DNA from: Apostichopus japonicus
Taxonomy: Eukaryota > Echinodermata > Holothuroidea > Aspidochirotida > Stichopodidae
Direction of reading: 5' to 3'
Assembly (NCBI RefSeq): GCF_037975245.1
Contig: NC_092574.1
Span: 10,937,213 to 11,001,212 of the forward strand
Length of the DNA: 64,000 bases
Shown here piece after piece: positions 13,901 through 29,568 of the stretch (position 1 is its first letter; each line of letters opens with the position of its first letter). Below the pieces are notes generated by a model. That model searched no databases. It saw only the letters and a program-made list of their open reading frames with translations, and had not been told where the DNA came from. The translations under genes were made by a program, and so were the position numbers.

Positions 13901-16900
13901 CCTACGGTATCAAATGTAGCTCTAAAAGCTGAGTGAAATCAAGCACTCGTTTAAGAACTGAATTGACATGAAGTCACTCGTTTATTAAAGTGACTTTTAA
14001 TGCTCTAAAGATTGAGCGATCATACTAGACACTCTAAAAACAGTGACTTCGCACTCTTTGACAATTAATAGTGGACATTGTCTTGTATTATAGATCAATT
14101 GAACAATAGTTTGTTTGTTTTTAAAAAGGACAATATTTAACCTTAAGACAATTTAAAAGAGAAACACATTGTTCCAATTCCCATCTTGATAACTTGTTCT
14201 GTGAGATATAAATTATCAAAGAAACCACGAGTAGTTTTATTTGCATAAATAGTCTTTATATTGCACTGTCATTTCTGCAGTCGTACATAGGTAACACAAA
14301 GAGGTGGACGACATAGGGCATTAGATCGATATCGGCACTGTGAGAACTTAGGGGGGGGGGGCGTCCATGGAGGGAACAGTGATTTCGCACCTTGGATGAA
14401 TAAACTAGCGTATTTCGTGACGGACAGGAAAATTTAATTTCTCAACAACAGAGCATTCCATGAAACCGGTTGGTAATTGCGCAAAGTGTTTTTCGTTTCA
14501 CAAGCTTTGTTAACTCATTATATAGGCATATATTTTACAACCTGAGACATCGTTATACATTTGAAGGCAGATGTTTGATCTTTATATGTCATAATCCAAG
14601 AAAAAAGAACACTTTGATTGCTATAGTATAACGTTAACATATACAACCATTCCGGTTTTCAAGGTATTCATCTTTAAAATAGAATCCTCGTGACGTTAAA
14701 GGCTTCTCATTGTAAGCATATAACTGTTAATGTTAATACATTGTTTTATATATCCTATAATAACTCGATCAAAACATAAAACAGAGCTATTTACTGCCGC
14801 ATATTATGTGTCAGTCACAAATGTGTCATGCATTGTATAAAGTTGTTAAGTTAGGCTATAAATGTGTTTTGTTTTTCAATTTGGTTTCTGTGTTGCATCT
14901 GAGACACTGAAACGTGTCTTAGACTAAGCAGTCCAGACGCTTTGATCAGCTTCAGATCATTTAAAGGAACATCGGAAATTAACAGCGCTAGAGGCGTACA
15001 ACCTGGCTGGAGAACAGTGTTGACAACGGCCTGTAATATATCTATAATTAGTTTTGGGCCTCACTTTAACCGTTTTGCATCGCATTAAATTTGCACTTCT
15101 GACTTCCTATCAATCTCAGTCGCAACTACCTCCTTTCCCTAATTCCGCGGTATGTAAAGTACTTCGGTTTCTGACTGCTGCCCTCAATAACGAAATAGCA
15201 GTATAGGAGGGAGGGGGGGGGGGGCAAGGATTGGACAACTCAGTAAATGTCTTTACTCTTTTCCATTGATTATAATTACCCAGTAAGTATATTTTTTATA
15301 CAATCTATAGCAACTGAACAGGAAAAAGTGTCTATTATCTATGGTAACTAAAATTAATGCCTTTAATACACAACTCGTGAATATATTACAAACATGAATA
15401 ATAATAATAATAGTAATAATAATGGTTGAGAAGCTAGTTAAGTACGTTAAATGCACATATAGATAGATGTGTCTGTGTGTGTTGGGGCGTCTCGTAGGAT
15501 TTCTCGTCGGCCAATACGGTACCCATGTACGCACTAAATGGCTAGTCAATATATCACGTAAGAAAAACCTCTCTTTTTCTTGTAATGAAGTCGTCTCTAT
15601 AATCTTTTAAGCATAGGCCATCACTAACACTTTTCGTGGAAAGTATAAGCGTGCCACAATCCACTCACCGTAAAATACAAAGACAACTTTCATTAGCCAT
15701 TCCGCCATGCATGTAGGGAAACCCCTGGATAACCAGGTATGTCCGTGTATTTCACAGATGTTTTATGGCTCACCCACCGTGTTTGTAGGGCAGTATTTCA
15801 GTTTTTTAAAGGAACGCGACAATGAGTTTAAGTAAAGTACAAATTAATAGGCAGTAAGCTGGTCGTGAAAGATCAGAGATTCTTTCCGTGCATTTTTGAC
15901 GCAAGTCTGGCATTTAGTACAACACCAGTTTGGTTTCTCAAATAAGCTACAAACATAATACTAGATAGAGAACCAGACATGGTCAACAATCGTCAAACTT
16001 TAATACTTGTTGTGATACTATCACCATGAGCTTTTTATTCGGCCGCGATAAGGCATGTATAGTTGGGAATCAAGTTGGACCGTTAATATTTCCAGAAAAA
16101 TAGTTTTGGAAAATTGTAACAAATTATTTTAACTGTGATCCATGGGGGGGGGGGGGGGGGGGCAACACATCTCAAGTTAAACACACGAAGAAAAAAGTGA
16201 ATAGGAATATGAAACACTGTTTTCTAGTCTGAAGAGCAAGAATAGTTCAGAGAGAGCTAGACCATGGGGGATGATATTCAGGCCGCGTAGCCAGGCCGGG
16301 ACAAAGTGGAGCCATCCACAAACCCCTCCCCACCCCGCATGTAGATTACCGTGACCCCCCCCCCCTCAACATGCAAAAGTTACTGCACGTAAGTACTGTG
16401 TCCCTCTTTAATTTGTAACTTTACCAATCCTTGTTGTTGGACCACTCCTAACACGATCGGTTCTCCCACCCCCCCCCCCCCCACACACAACTCAAAATTC
16501 GTGGCTACGGGTCTGATACTATTGCATCCGATATTACTGACCGATATCTCAACGGCCTTTCCGGACAACTCTTTAACCAGGACGTTTCCACACCACGCCT
16601 CTAACCCCCTCCCCCTCCACTCCCTCCCCTTTACAACCTTCTTCGTCCCTCAACATTGTTAGAAATAGGCAAAGGTTTCTAAAAGTGCCGTGTACATCTC
16701 AATGTTTCTGCTAATGATTTGTACCCGAAAACTAAGCAAGGCATTGAACGAGAACAATGAACCTAAATTTGGTTATCTGTTTTCAAATCTACATTAAATT
16801 TTATTGGTTATAAATGACCAGTATACTGAAGGTTAAGTTTACGTAAAGGACTCAGATATACATCCGATATCAAGTTTAGTTTGTCCCCAGGGGGTGGTGT

Positions 16901-18989
16901 AGGGGTGAGGTTGGTGTTACTATTGCCCCACGACTCAAAGGCATATTTCTTGAACCGAATTTTTGGGAGATTTTGCTTACAAACTCTAACATCTACTTAA
17001 AAATGGATCCCACATGAGTAAAAGGAGACATTAACTTAAGCATATATATTTAAATGATATATTTAATTCACCTAATATATAACGATGAGACAATATAATA
17101 TAATAATGTAATTATATATATAATATAATATGACAATGAGAATACTTGATAGATTTATCCCCTATTTCCCAGGCTCGTTTAACTGATCCCTGGCCCTAGG
17201 CTGTTTGCTCCTACCTTCCACCCTCCCTCTCCTCCCTCCTCCCCCCCCCCCTCCAACTTCTCCATGCCTGTATATGACCATAGTTGTTGGTAGAACTGTG
17301 GTATTTTTATTCGAGAATAAATCGGGCATTTCTGTCTCTGTGTCTTATAATTATAAAATTAATCATATAATTATAAAACTCATTTGTGCTCCAAATTTGG
17401 GTTCATCCTTACTCTGCAAAATTATGTTGCAATATGATTTGCCAAGATATACGTTATTAATTAAAAATTAATAACTGACCCTGAAGTGAACTCATTATTG
17501 AGCTGGCAGTGTGTTCTTTTTATCGACGGACGGTTTATGCATCCTAACTCAACCACATCGAAAAAAAAACAACAACATACCACTTTAAAATAATATACGA
17601 GCGAAAATTTATCGACTGAGAATGCTCCTTTAATGCGGGGTGGTGATCCGTGTTAACCAAGTCGTACTCTCGCACGCAAAAGACTCATTAAACCATTCCT
17701 CTGCTAGCGATTCTATTTGGAATAGGTATAGATAGTTGAATATAGCTATACTGAGGAGTTTTGGAGATAACAACAACCCAAAAAAAATAAGGAACTAATT
17801 GAGGAGAAAGAGTTTGGAGGTGAAGGCGAGGGTAACTTTGAATTAAGTATCTATATGGTTAAAGGAGTTCAAGGAGTGTAAGAAGCAATTTCATCAACAA
17901 ATATTTTCTCACATTCTCTTATTTTTTTAACATTTCGCGTAAATAGTGGCGACACTTTCAAACCCGCACATGTGATGTTTAGTATCGTAATGATATTTTA
18001 AAGACACATCCCCCCCCCCCGATTTATTCATACTATTTCACCACTATGGAGATATATGCATGTAGAGGGGTGGGATGGGGTGGGGAGGGGAGGGAAGGGG
18101 AGGGGGAATTTGCACAGTTGATTTACGTAAATTGATAGTTGAAATTGTCAGGGTATCTTAAGTATAACTTGTAGCAAATAATTGTGACGTCAGAGTTGTG
18201 CACTGACAACAAAATGTATTGATTTACTTTATTTCTAATTTGTTTATGTTACCCTTGGATTAGAAAGGGTTCCAATTGCATGTGAAATGAATAGTACATT
18301 TATACCATTGACTGGATAGAGAGTGAGTGCTCATACTGATATAGATCTATCTCAAGTTTGAAGTAAAAACAAATCTGATGGAATTCAATTTTGAACGAAA
18401 ACGGTTTCGCTAATCTGCATATATTGCCATCACACCTGTTTGCCCGAAGTTCAACTTTTGGAAATATTTCGTTGTTACTTAAAATTAAACAAAGAAAGAC
18501 AGAAAAACCAAATAAAATAAAAGTATCTGTAAATTGAATATAAATTTCATTCGGATACTTAGACTATGTTCCTGTTTCAATGTTCAAACAATACATTTAC
18601 ACCCGGAAATATATTTCTATTATTAACATAAAATGCCAACAGATATTTTTTCCGAATTTAAAATATAATTATTAATTTTGTATTATCCTGTTGGCAAGAA
18701 ACCCCGGAAGTATTGTCTGTATCATTTTGATAAATAAATATAGAAATCTTGTAAGTTCAAGTGAGAAATACCAAGCCAGTTCTCTAGGCGGTGGAGATGA
18801 CGATAGATGGCGCTCTTGCAGTATGGCTGTTTCAGTACAAATGTGCAATGTGTACAATATGCCGCCTGCTTAGTTGGCCAGGATCAGATGCAAATGTTTC
18901 GAAGTAACAGAAAATAACTTACGAAGATGGTTGGTTAATTTCTGCTCAACAAGTAGACCTATACTTTAAACATTGGACCGTTTCTAAAA
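10979..18989. other. Gene-free stretch
   Basis: I recognise no gene here. The stretch contains poly-G/poly-C runs (near 11831, 12597, 14351, 15213, 16144, 16466, 18010), an AT-rich palindromic patch at about 17040-17140, CRE-type octamers at 12087, 12469 and 18185, and a 16-bp palindrome at 13077-13092. One exon-like block at 13290-13450 is described under findings. Other open frames look random. Confidence 0.55.
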
Positions 18990-19440
18990 CATTATTGCTA
19001 ATCGGCGACTCACATTTCAAAACGCCAAAACTCTGGAAATTATCATTTTGATGAGATGTACTAACCATGGAAACGGTACAAAATCTGAAACTTACCGTTT
19101 TGCACAATTACTATCACCTTAACAACGCATCGATGTCTTGAATATTACCGTTTTGAATCGGAGATGTAATCAATGTGTGAAACGTCATCAAATCCGAAAA
19201 TTAACGTTTTCCACACTTGCAATACTTGCTTGTCAAAATCGTCAACAATTTCACACTTAGTACCAAGTACTAAATGTACAAAACTGTAATTTTTAGATTC
19301 TCACGTTCTCAAGTAAGTGTTGGAGATGTCTATATTTTTTCTTTCTGTTTTGAACCTTTTGTCAGGATGGTAGTAAGTGTACAAAATGGGAACCTTCAGA
19401 CATATTTACCGGTTTTCAGATTTTGACGTTTTCTTGAGAA
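18990..19440. repeat. Highly diverged tandem repeat, about 90-110 bp units
   Basis: The words AGATGT, CAAAAT-C-GAAA and TTACCGTTTT recur about four times at spacings of roughly 90-110 bases, for example near 19046/19079, 19160/19189 and 19323/19381. The copies are too diverged to define unit borders. The array runs directly into the (AT)n microsatellite. Confidence 0.45.
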
Positions 19441-19452
19441 ATAATAAGTATG

Positions 19453-22894
<3,442 letters not shown>

Positions 22895-22899
22895 TGATC

Positions 22900-24239
22900 C
22901 AGGGGCGTATCCAGGATTTTCCAATAGGGGGGCGCCAGGCATGAATGATCGCCGTCCTGGGGGATGGGTCTAAGGGGAGGGGTGTACAATTTTTGCTTTC
23001 AAAGAAGGGCTGAAATGCAAAATGGTGTCATATGCATGGGCGGCGATCCGTACTTCCGAGTTGGGGGGGGGGGGGATATGACCTTGTTGACTATCTAAGC
23101 GTAGCGCCACCATGGGTTGGCGCGAAGCGTACAAGAAAATTTTGGGATTAACAAACCCTCTAGATGGCCGGAAACGGCACTTCCCGAGGTTTACAAGCGG
23201 CATATACCCAACTTTAAAATAGGGATGTCATGTCCGAAATATCTCATAATCAGGATCCAAAATACTTTTTTTTTTAATTTCGGGTGTTATTTTGGGAAAA
23301 TTGCCCCTGTCAATCTTGTTTCAGGCGCAACGTTAGAATGTTCGAGAGCTCTGTTATATTATTCGATGAAGAAAATGGCCTCATGCAGGCTATTATAGGC
23401 CTATACACATGCAATACACAATTACACATAGTTACATTCCTAGGTACCGATTGCTAGGGCATCCAGGTGAAACGTGTATTAAGCTTTACCCTGGTTACAT
23501 GAGATTCTCAGCTGTTCGAGGGAACATGTACGTGTGTAGGCCTACTATAGGGCCTATATGAATACTATGAGAGTGCATATATGTACTATATCAATACCGT
23601 GGGCGCAATAATACATTTTGTTGTTATAGGGCCAATGAAGCCTACAGTCAACTATTTTTGCTTTATAAAGACGATTTATTTGAAAAGATCGCACTGCGTT
23701 TATGGTAGGCGAGAAATGAAGCTAAAAAAGAGCCGTACATTAACGAAGATGCATAAATGTAGGCATGAAAATATTCTTATCCCTGGCATTTGGTGGGGGG
23801 GGGGATATGGTGCATTACATCCCCTCCACCCATTTTCATGGGGGGATATATCCCCCCTCCACCCAGGATCGCCGCCCATGGCCATATGTGATCCATTTTT
23901 CGACCTTAATGATAAGCAACATTTCCAGTAAATATGGACACAAAATGCACAATTTAGTTTGGCTGGCATGTCATTTAGTGTTTATAGTGATAATACAAAC
24001 ACAATTACCATCTATGTTTCTAAAACTATTATGCCGCCGAACTTCGCCAGAACCTTTTTTTTGGCAAACAAAAAATAAAGCATACGGGAGGGGGGGGGGG
24101 GGGTTGAGCGATCACCGACATCTCACATAAAGGTCGTCATCAATTTTTTTTTTTTTTTGCTAAACTTTTTTTTTTTTTTGGTGACGGCCAATAGGGGAGG
24201 GGGTCGCGCGCCTGTTGCGCCCCCCTGGATACGCCCCTG
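22900..24239. mobile_element. 1.34-kb inverted-repeat DNA transposon without transposase
   Basis: The element starts CAGGGGCGTATCCAGG and ends with its reverse complement, giving 16-base terminal inverted repeats. It is flanked by the direct duplication TGATC (22895-22899 and 24240-24244). No transposase reading frame is present, so it is non-autonomous. Inside, CATGGGCGGCGATCC near 23036 is matched by its reverse complement near 23868, which suggests a second element or an older internal inverted-repeat pair. Poly-G/poly-C runs lie just inside both inner arms. The 5-bp target duplication does not fit hAT, and I do not assign a superfamily. Confidence 0.75.
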
Positions 24240-24244
24240 TGATC

Positions 24245-24600
24245 GGTCGAAAAAAAATCATGATTATCGGCCGATAATCCAGGTTTATCAACCGAAAATC
24301 CAGATTTTCAACGATAAACATGGATTATCGCTTGAGAAATCTAGAATATCGCTGATAAACTTGGATTATCAATGGAAAACCTTGGATTATCGATCGAAAA
24401 ACCTGGATTATTAGCAAATGACCTGGATTATCGGTCAAAAATCTAGGTTTATCGGGCCGAAATCCAAGTTTATCAAACCAAACCTCCAGGTTATGAAATG
24501 ATATATTATAAGTTTAACGGTGATATATACCAGGTTTTCGAGTGATAATCCATGTGTTTCGACCGAAAACCTGGAATATCAAATTATTGGGCATTCGGCT
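24245..24600. repeat. Degenerate array, 20-21-bp period with phased A-tracts
   Basis: Units of the form TGGATTATCGNTCGAAAAACC recur with starts near 24259, 24280, 24301, 24321, 24342, 24362, 24383, 24404, 24424, 24444 and 24465. They then become more diverged to about 24600. The spacing alternates between 20 and 21 bases, close to two turns of B-DNA. Each unit carries an A-tract of three to five bases, the arrangement known to bend DNA. The array abuts the right end of the preceding transposon. Confidence 0.75.
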
Positions 24601-27600
24601 ATAGCCATATTCATAGCACAATGCTCAATTGACTAGACTAAAATTCGCCAACTGCCAAACCATGGGCTACATAGCAAGGATATAATGTTTCAAGTGGCAT
24701 ATCCTCACCACCGGTATATCACTGGATCAGTTATGTCATTTGGCATAGCCTATATCGTGTTACCTTCCAAATATCCTCCCCATTATATTAAAGATGAGGG
24801 TTTGGTCTATCGATCATTGTCCAAGTTGCAGATTTCGACCGTTTATAGACGGAGCTACAAAAGAGGAGCAAGTTTTGTATCCGTGCATCCCAACCCTTCC
24901 TCTCGGAATACTGAATTTGAATACACCCTTTTTATGTTTACACCTTTCTGTCCACTGTAGGCCCTATTTTACGTTGTTTTGCACACCAGCAGCAGACCCC
25001 CCCCCCCCCCCAACGGTAATGGTATCTGAGAAACCCCCAAACCAATCGTGCCTCGATCAGTGTCATACTATACAGTAAATTTTTGCTTTTGATCCCGTCG
25101 GTCAATCGCAGAAGGGTGAGGGTAAATGAGAGGCGCGACCGGGCCCTGGGCCGGGGTCGGGGGAGCGGCAGCATATCGGACAGGTTTAGTGATCTTCCTA
25201 GAAAGATTTTTACTATGCAGGCGATTGAAGCAGACATTCCAACAGTCATGTTATAACGTTTTTAGTAGGTCTAAAGATGTTTCATATGTATTATTCATTG
25301 ACTCCCCCCAAGAAACAAACAAATCCTGCAAATAATATAAGATCTATACCGTATTATAAACATAAATATTTTGATTTAAAGTAGGGCAGCGAAAACTGTC
25401 CACCCCTCTGTTCGTATGCTTGTAAATACTCTAAAAGATGGAATGTTATTCGTAAACGTGTAAAACTTAGTACATATTCTTTTCAATTAATAACCATGAT
25501 ATTGTGGCTGTAACGCTAGGGTCAGTATTTGATTCTTATTTGCCAGGTAGACCAATAAATAGTATAAGCTAAAAAGAACAGTCATAGGTCGGCAGGCATA
25601 CACGAAATCAATTATCAACAACATTACAAGCAAATTGCGTATGCAATTTCGGTATGTGTTGTGTTTAAACTGAGATGTTTAACCCCTAAATGCACACTGG
25701 GTCGATATCGACCCAAATAATCATTGAATTTATAAAAAAATAGTACTCAGCCATCTTACATCATACAACATTCATTAAGGTATTGAAATGTAGCTAAGAC
25801 CATACGTTTGTGTATAAAACAAATAAAAAGGGGGGTCACTGTGATTTTTTTTTAGTGGGTGGGGCTCAAAGGTCAAAGGTCAATCTGAAAATGACGTAAT
25901 TTGGCTAAAAATCGATGTTCGCTTCATAAAAATCGTGACAGAAAATAAGAGTTGAACAAACCCCCCCATTATATTTGGTATAAACCCTAACATGTTTTGA
26001 ACATATTCTGAGCATTTCAGGAACATATCTATAGAGAGCTCTGAGAAAAATGCAAATGACCTTGAAATTTCCTGTAATTTGACACCAAAATCGTCCAAAT
26101 CCGTTCATTTTTGATAAAATTCTCATTCCCGAACGCTTCAACCTACGTACGTGGTTTTTTTTTCTTATTTTAGATATTTAGGCCACTGCAACATTTGTAA
26201 TTGATAGTTATGGCATAGCGCCCTCGCATTCCTTTGTAAAGTCGATAGCAACCACTGTTCTTGCGTAATATTGTCTTTGAATGTTTAGTGTACAGTCTCA
26301 ATGGACTAATTAGTTACGTGTACACTTTCAATAGGCCGTGGCCCAAATTTACGGTCCAATAGGCCCTAAAGATGTGGGACGATTGGTCAGATACCATGAT
26401 AAGGTCCAGGACCTTCTGGTCGAACCAGTTTATCAAGGTTCGGTCCTTTTGAGGACCCAGAAATCGTAAGTCAATAGCGTTGTTTACAAAAAAGGCTAGG
26501 CTAGGCCTAACGTTATGCCAACGTTAGGCTGTAATTTTCGAAAGTAAACAAAGTAAACATCATTTGTACTAAATGAAATCAGTCATAACTCTGTCAATCC
26601 TCAATAGATTTCAGAAAATAAGGTATCATCTGAAAGAGCAACCCCAGAAGAACCTTTATCATACAATTTGAAGTCAATTTTGAAGTCATTAGGGATTTTT
26701 ATTGTATTTTGGTGTTTTCCAATTAAAACTAATTTGCATATTAAAATTTGCATATAATTTGCAATTTTTATAAAATTATCAATTCCAAATTTTGTTCTCT
26801 ATTGATCTAAATCAACTTCCTAATAGAGAAGTTGTCCCTAACCTTTATAAACCAGCCCTAACAAGATAAGTGCCCCAAATCCTAATTGTGTGCCCAACCC
26901 CCCATGTAAAGAAGGGTTAACAATATCAGGACTTTCTAGGTAGAGACAAATCAACCCACCTCCCGCCCCCGCCCTTATATTTCTACTATTGTTTCCTATT
27001 CCCGACACCATGTATCTACGCGTATGTTACATACCTATACCATAACAATCATATCATTTTGAAGCCTTTTCAATACAAGATATGTGGTTAACGTTATTTC
27101 GTTCATCATGTTTGGTATGCAAAAAAATATCACCGAAACTTTATGAATTGCAACTTAAGCGGAAATATTACAATATCACAACCGCCGTAGGGACTAATAC
27201 TGCAAGAAAGAATATAACTTAATACGTGACCAGAAAAATTGGTCACGTGACGCGTCGCTAATAGACTCGTACAAAGTGCGAAAAAAAGAAAGAAAAGAAA
27301 ACAGAAGAAGTATGAACAGCTATGAACCAGAGGGAAGTAATATTACAAAAAAAACCGAGGCACTTGTTGAAGAGTTTCACTTCCTAAACACTGAAAAAAA
27401 GGCAAATCAGCAATAAATAGAAAAACAATTGAAACAGAGGAATTAAAGAGAAAGTAAACACAGCAACCATTTTTTTTTTAAATAATACGTACCCCGACTT
27501 CAAGACCCCACCTACCATCATAAAACCTACCACCTACCACCCTCCCCCACTAAAACTCACAACTTCCCATGCACATTGAAGTTGTGCTGTGACATTAACC

Positions 27601-28306
27601 CATGTAGTGTATGCACTCGGACATAATAAAATATAAGCAAGAACTTGTAAAGTTACTTAAATATAAACAAATTGATTTATACTGGCCATAGAGGAGGCAC
27701 TACTAGTGGTAGACACACACAGCGCCTACATCAACCACAAACCCTCCCTGTCTTACAGATTTCGCCAAACGCCATGAAATTTTCCTTCAGTTTAAAACTG
27801 TTCTACGTTTGCAAGAACCTGTGGCATGTCAATTCCCTCTCTAGTTAGAAAAAAAGTCACACAATGTGCCTTTGATATTTTATTCGTGTTTCACACGACT
27901 TGCCTGTATCACCATTATATTCGTTTATACATAGAAGAGAAAATAAGAAAGTCCCAACCCCCCCCCCCTCCCCGCCCTCCGCTTGTAGGTAGTGTCAGTG
28001 TGTTTGAATTCAGTTTCCGTCGAAGGCCTGCAGACGCTTGCAAGCAAGTTGCATCGGATGGGTTGTTAATTTATAAGTATAGGCTACACGCATTTTACAG
28101 TATACGTGCATATCGATTACCGCGCAATTACCCACATTTGGAGGAATATAAATGTCTTGTGTCATATGTTAACTGGCTTAACTATGCCTATACCAGCAGA
28201 CAGATCAAAGCTAATACTTTGATTTACGACTACTATCTTAAAGAAATACAACACTCCATTGCAGCAGCAACATTTTGTCACAAATTGTGATGAAGATAGG
28301 AAACAA
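24601..28306. other. Gene-free stretch
   Basis: I see no coding exon with a recognisable product. The stretch contains a perfect DR1 nuclear-receptor half-site pair at 25870-25882, a cluster of short hairpins at 26401-26428, three ATTTGC words near 26733-26762 and poly-C runs at 24998 and 27958. A 154-codon open frame at 27826-28290 is discussed under rejected items. Confidence 0.55.
25870..25882 (+). promoter_or_regulatory. DR1 motif AGGTCAAAGGTCA
   Basis: Two AGGTCA half-sites are separated by one base, the consensus bound by RXR heterodimers and HNF4-type receptors. No promoter is recognisable nearby. The match may be part of a dispersed repeat, so regulatory function is uncertain. Confidence 0.3.
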
Positions 28307-28690
28307 CAGTGGCGTAGGAAGGTACTTTTGAGTGGGGGGGGGGGGGGGGCTGAAGACTGATGGCCGGCCTGGGGAGGGGTCTAAGGGGAGGGGTCTAGGG
28401 GAGGGGTTCCCCTCCCCTTTGGATTTTTTGCATTTCCAGGTGGCCTCAGATGCAATTTGGTGCAATATAACACACTTCAACCCACCCGCTCCATTTTGTA
28501 TATAATTTTGCATTTTCACCTGGCCTTAGATGCAATTTGGTGCTCCAAATGAGATTTTTTTCTCATTTGGAAATGAAAAAGGGGTTTTCCGACTTGCGAA
28601 GCGGGGGGCGGAATGATACTTCCGCCCCTCCATATTTTTCACTGGGGGGGGGGGGCTGGCGCCCCCAGCCCCCCGGTTCTTACGCCCTTG
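28307..28690. mobile_element. hAT-type MITE, 384 bp
   Basis: The left end reads CAGTGGCGTAGGAAGG and the right end is the imperfect reverse complement CAAGGGCGTAAGAACC. Both flanks carry the identical 8-base target duplication GGAAACAA (28299-28306 and 28691-28698). Eight-base duplications and CA-G terminal repeats are typical of the hAT superfamily. The interior has long G and C runs and two copies of a segment containing GATGCAATTTGGTG, with no transposase. It is a non-autonomous copy. Confidence 0.85.
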
Positions 28691-28698
28691 GGAAACAA

Positions 28699-29538
28699 AG
28701 TTATTCAATGATGATACCAGTAGTTTGTTCAAGGTTTATATCCAAACCCTGACATTAAGGCCTGTACTGCAGGGGAGGAGACGTTATCATCATTTCAGCC
28801 GTTAAGAAGCAAACCCTGAGATTTATAATATTTTAAGGCTGAATACCTTGAGAACCTTAAAGGCTAGAGAAACAATACTTGCACAGAAATGTATATACCT
28901 GTTACTTTCACTCTTACATTTTACGACTAAACTTGTACCTAATGCCATCCTTGGAACCTGTTCATGTGTAAACTTTATTTCGAAACTGCCTACATATGTC
29001 TTTAAAAACTATCAAGGTTGTGGTGCCAACCATTCTTACCGTAGTATAGTGCATACATACCGTATAGTATATATAACCCTACATTAGTGTATGGATACCA
29101 GTCATCTATATACACCAGAACAATCAGTGTTATTGTTATGTCAACCATGCAGTACCGGTAGTAGCCTAAGGAAAAGAATCGGGAAGCGAGTTGATATATT
29201 GTACTATGTATTCTGTTCTTTATAAACATGGATTTGTATAAGTGAGACCAGTGAGTTATAAGACCTTTTGTAACACTGTTGTAACCCTGTTGTATATAAA
29301 CTGATTTATGATTTTGAACAGGAGCTAAACTGTCGCACTAAAGTGTAGGCCTATACCATTGTTCAATCAGACTATATATATATCTGGAGAGTATATTGTT
29401 TGTTCCTCTGATTTTGACATTGCAATATCTATCTTTTCTTGTTTTCTCGATGAAGGTTACCCGAAGAACTACGGTATTTTTATTAGGAAATTCAACGTCG
29501 CCCGGATCAGAACCAGAATAATAGAGCGGTCGAATAAC
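28699..29538. other. Upstream region of the ZIP gene
   Basis: This 840-base tract separates the MITE from the ZIP coding region and probably contains its promoter and 5' untranslated region. A TATATATATAT stretch lies near 29373. No CpG-dense patch or clear initiator is visible, and I cannot place the transcription start. Confidence 0.4.
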
Positions 29539-29568
29539 TGAACAACGAGAAAAGAAAATCAACTGAAG

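Noticed and set aside
27826-28290. 154-codon open frame on the plus strand
   Set aside because: It is the longest frame without similarity, but it contains a translated poly-C run, has no splice or promoter context, and its composition (many Tyr, Ile and His residues) looks like chance translation of AT-rich DNA. I cannot exclude a real gene.
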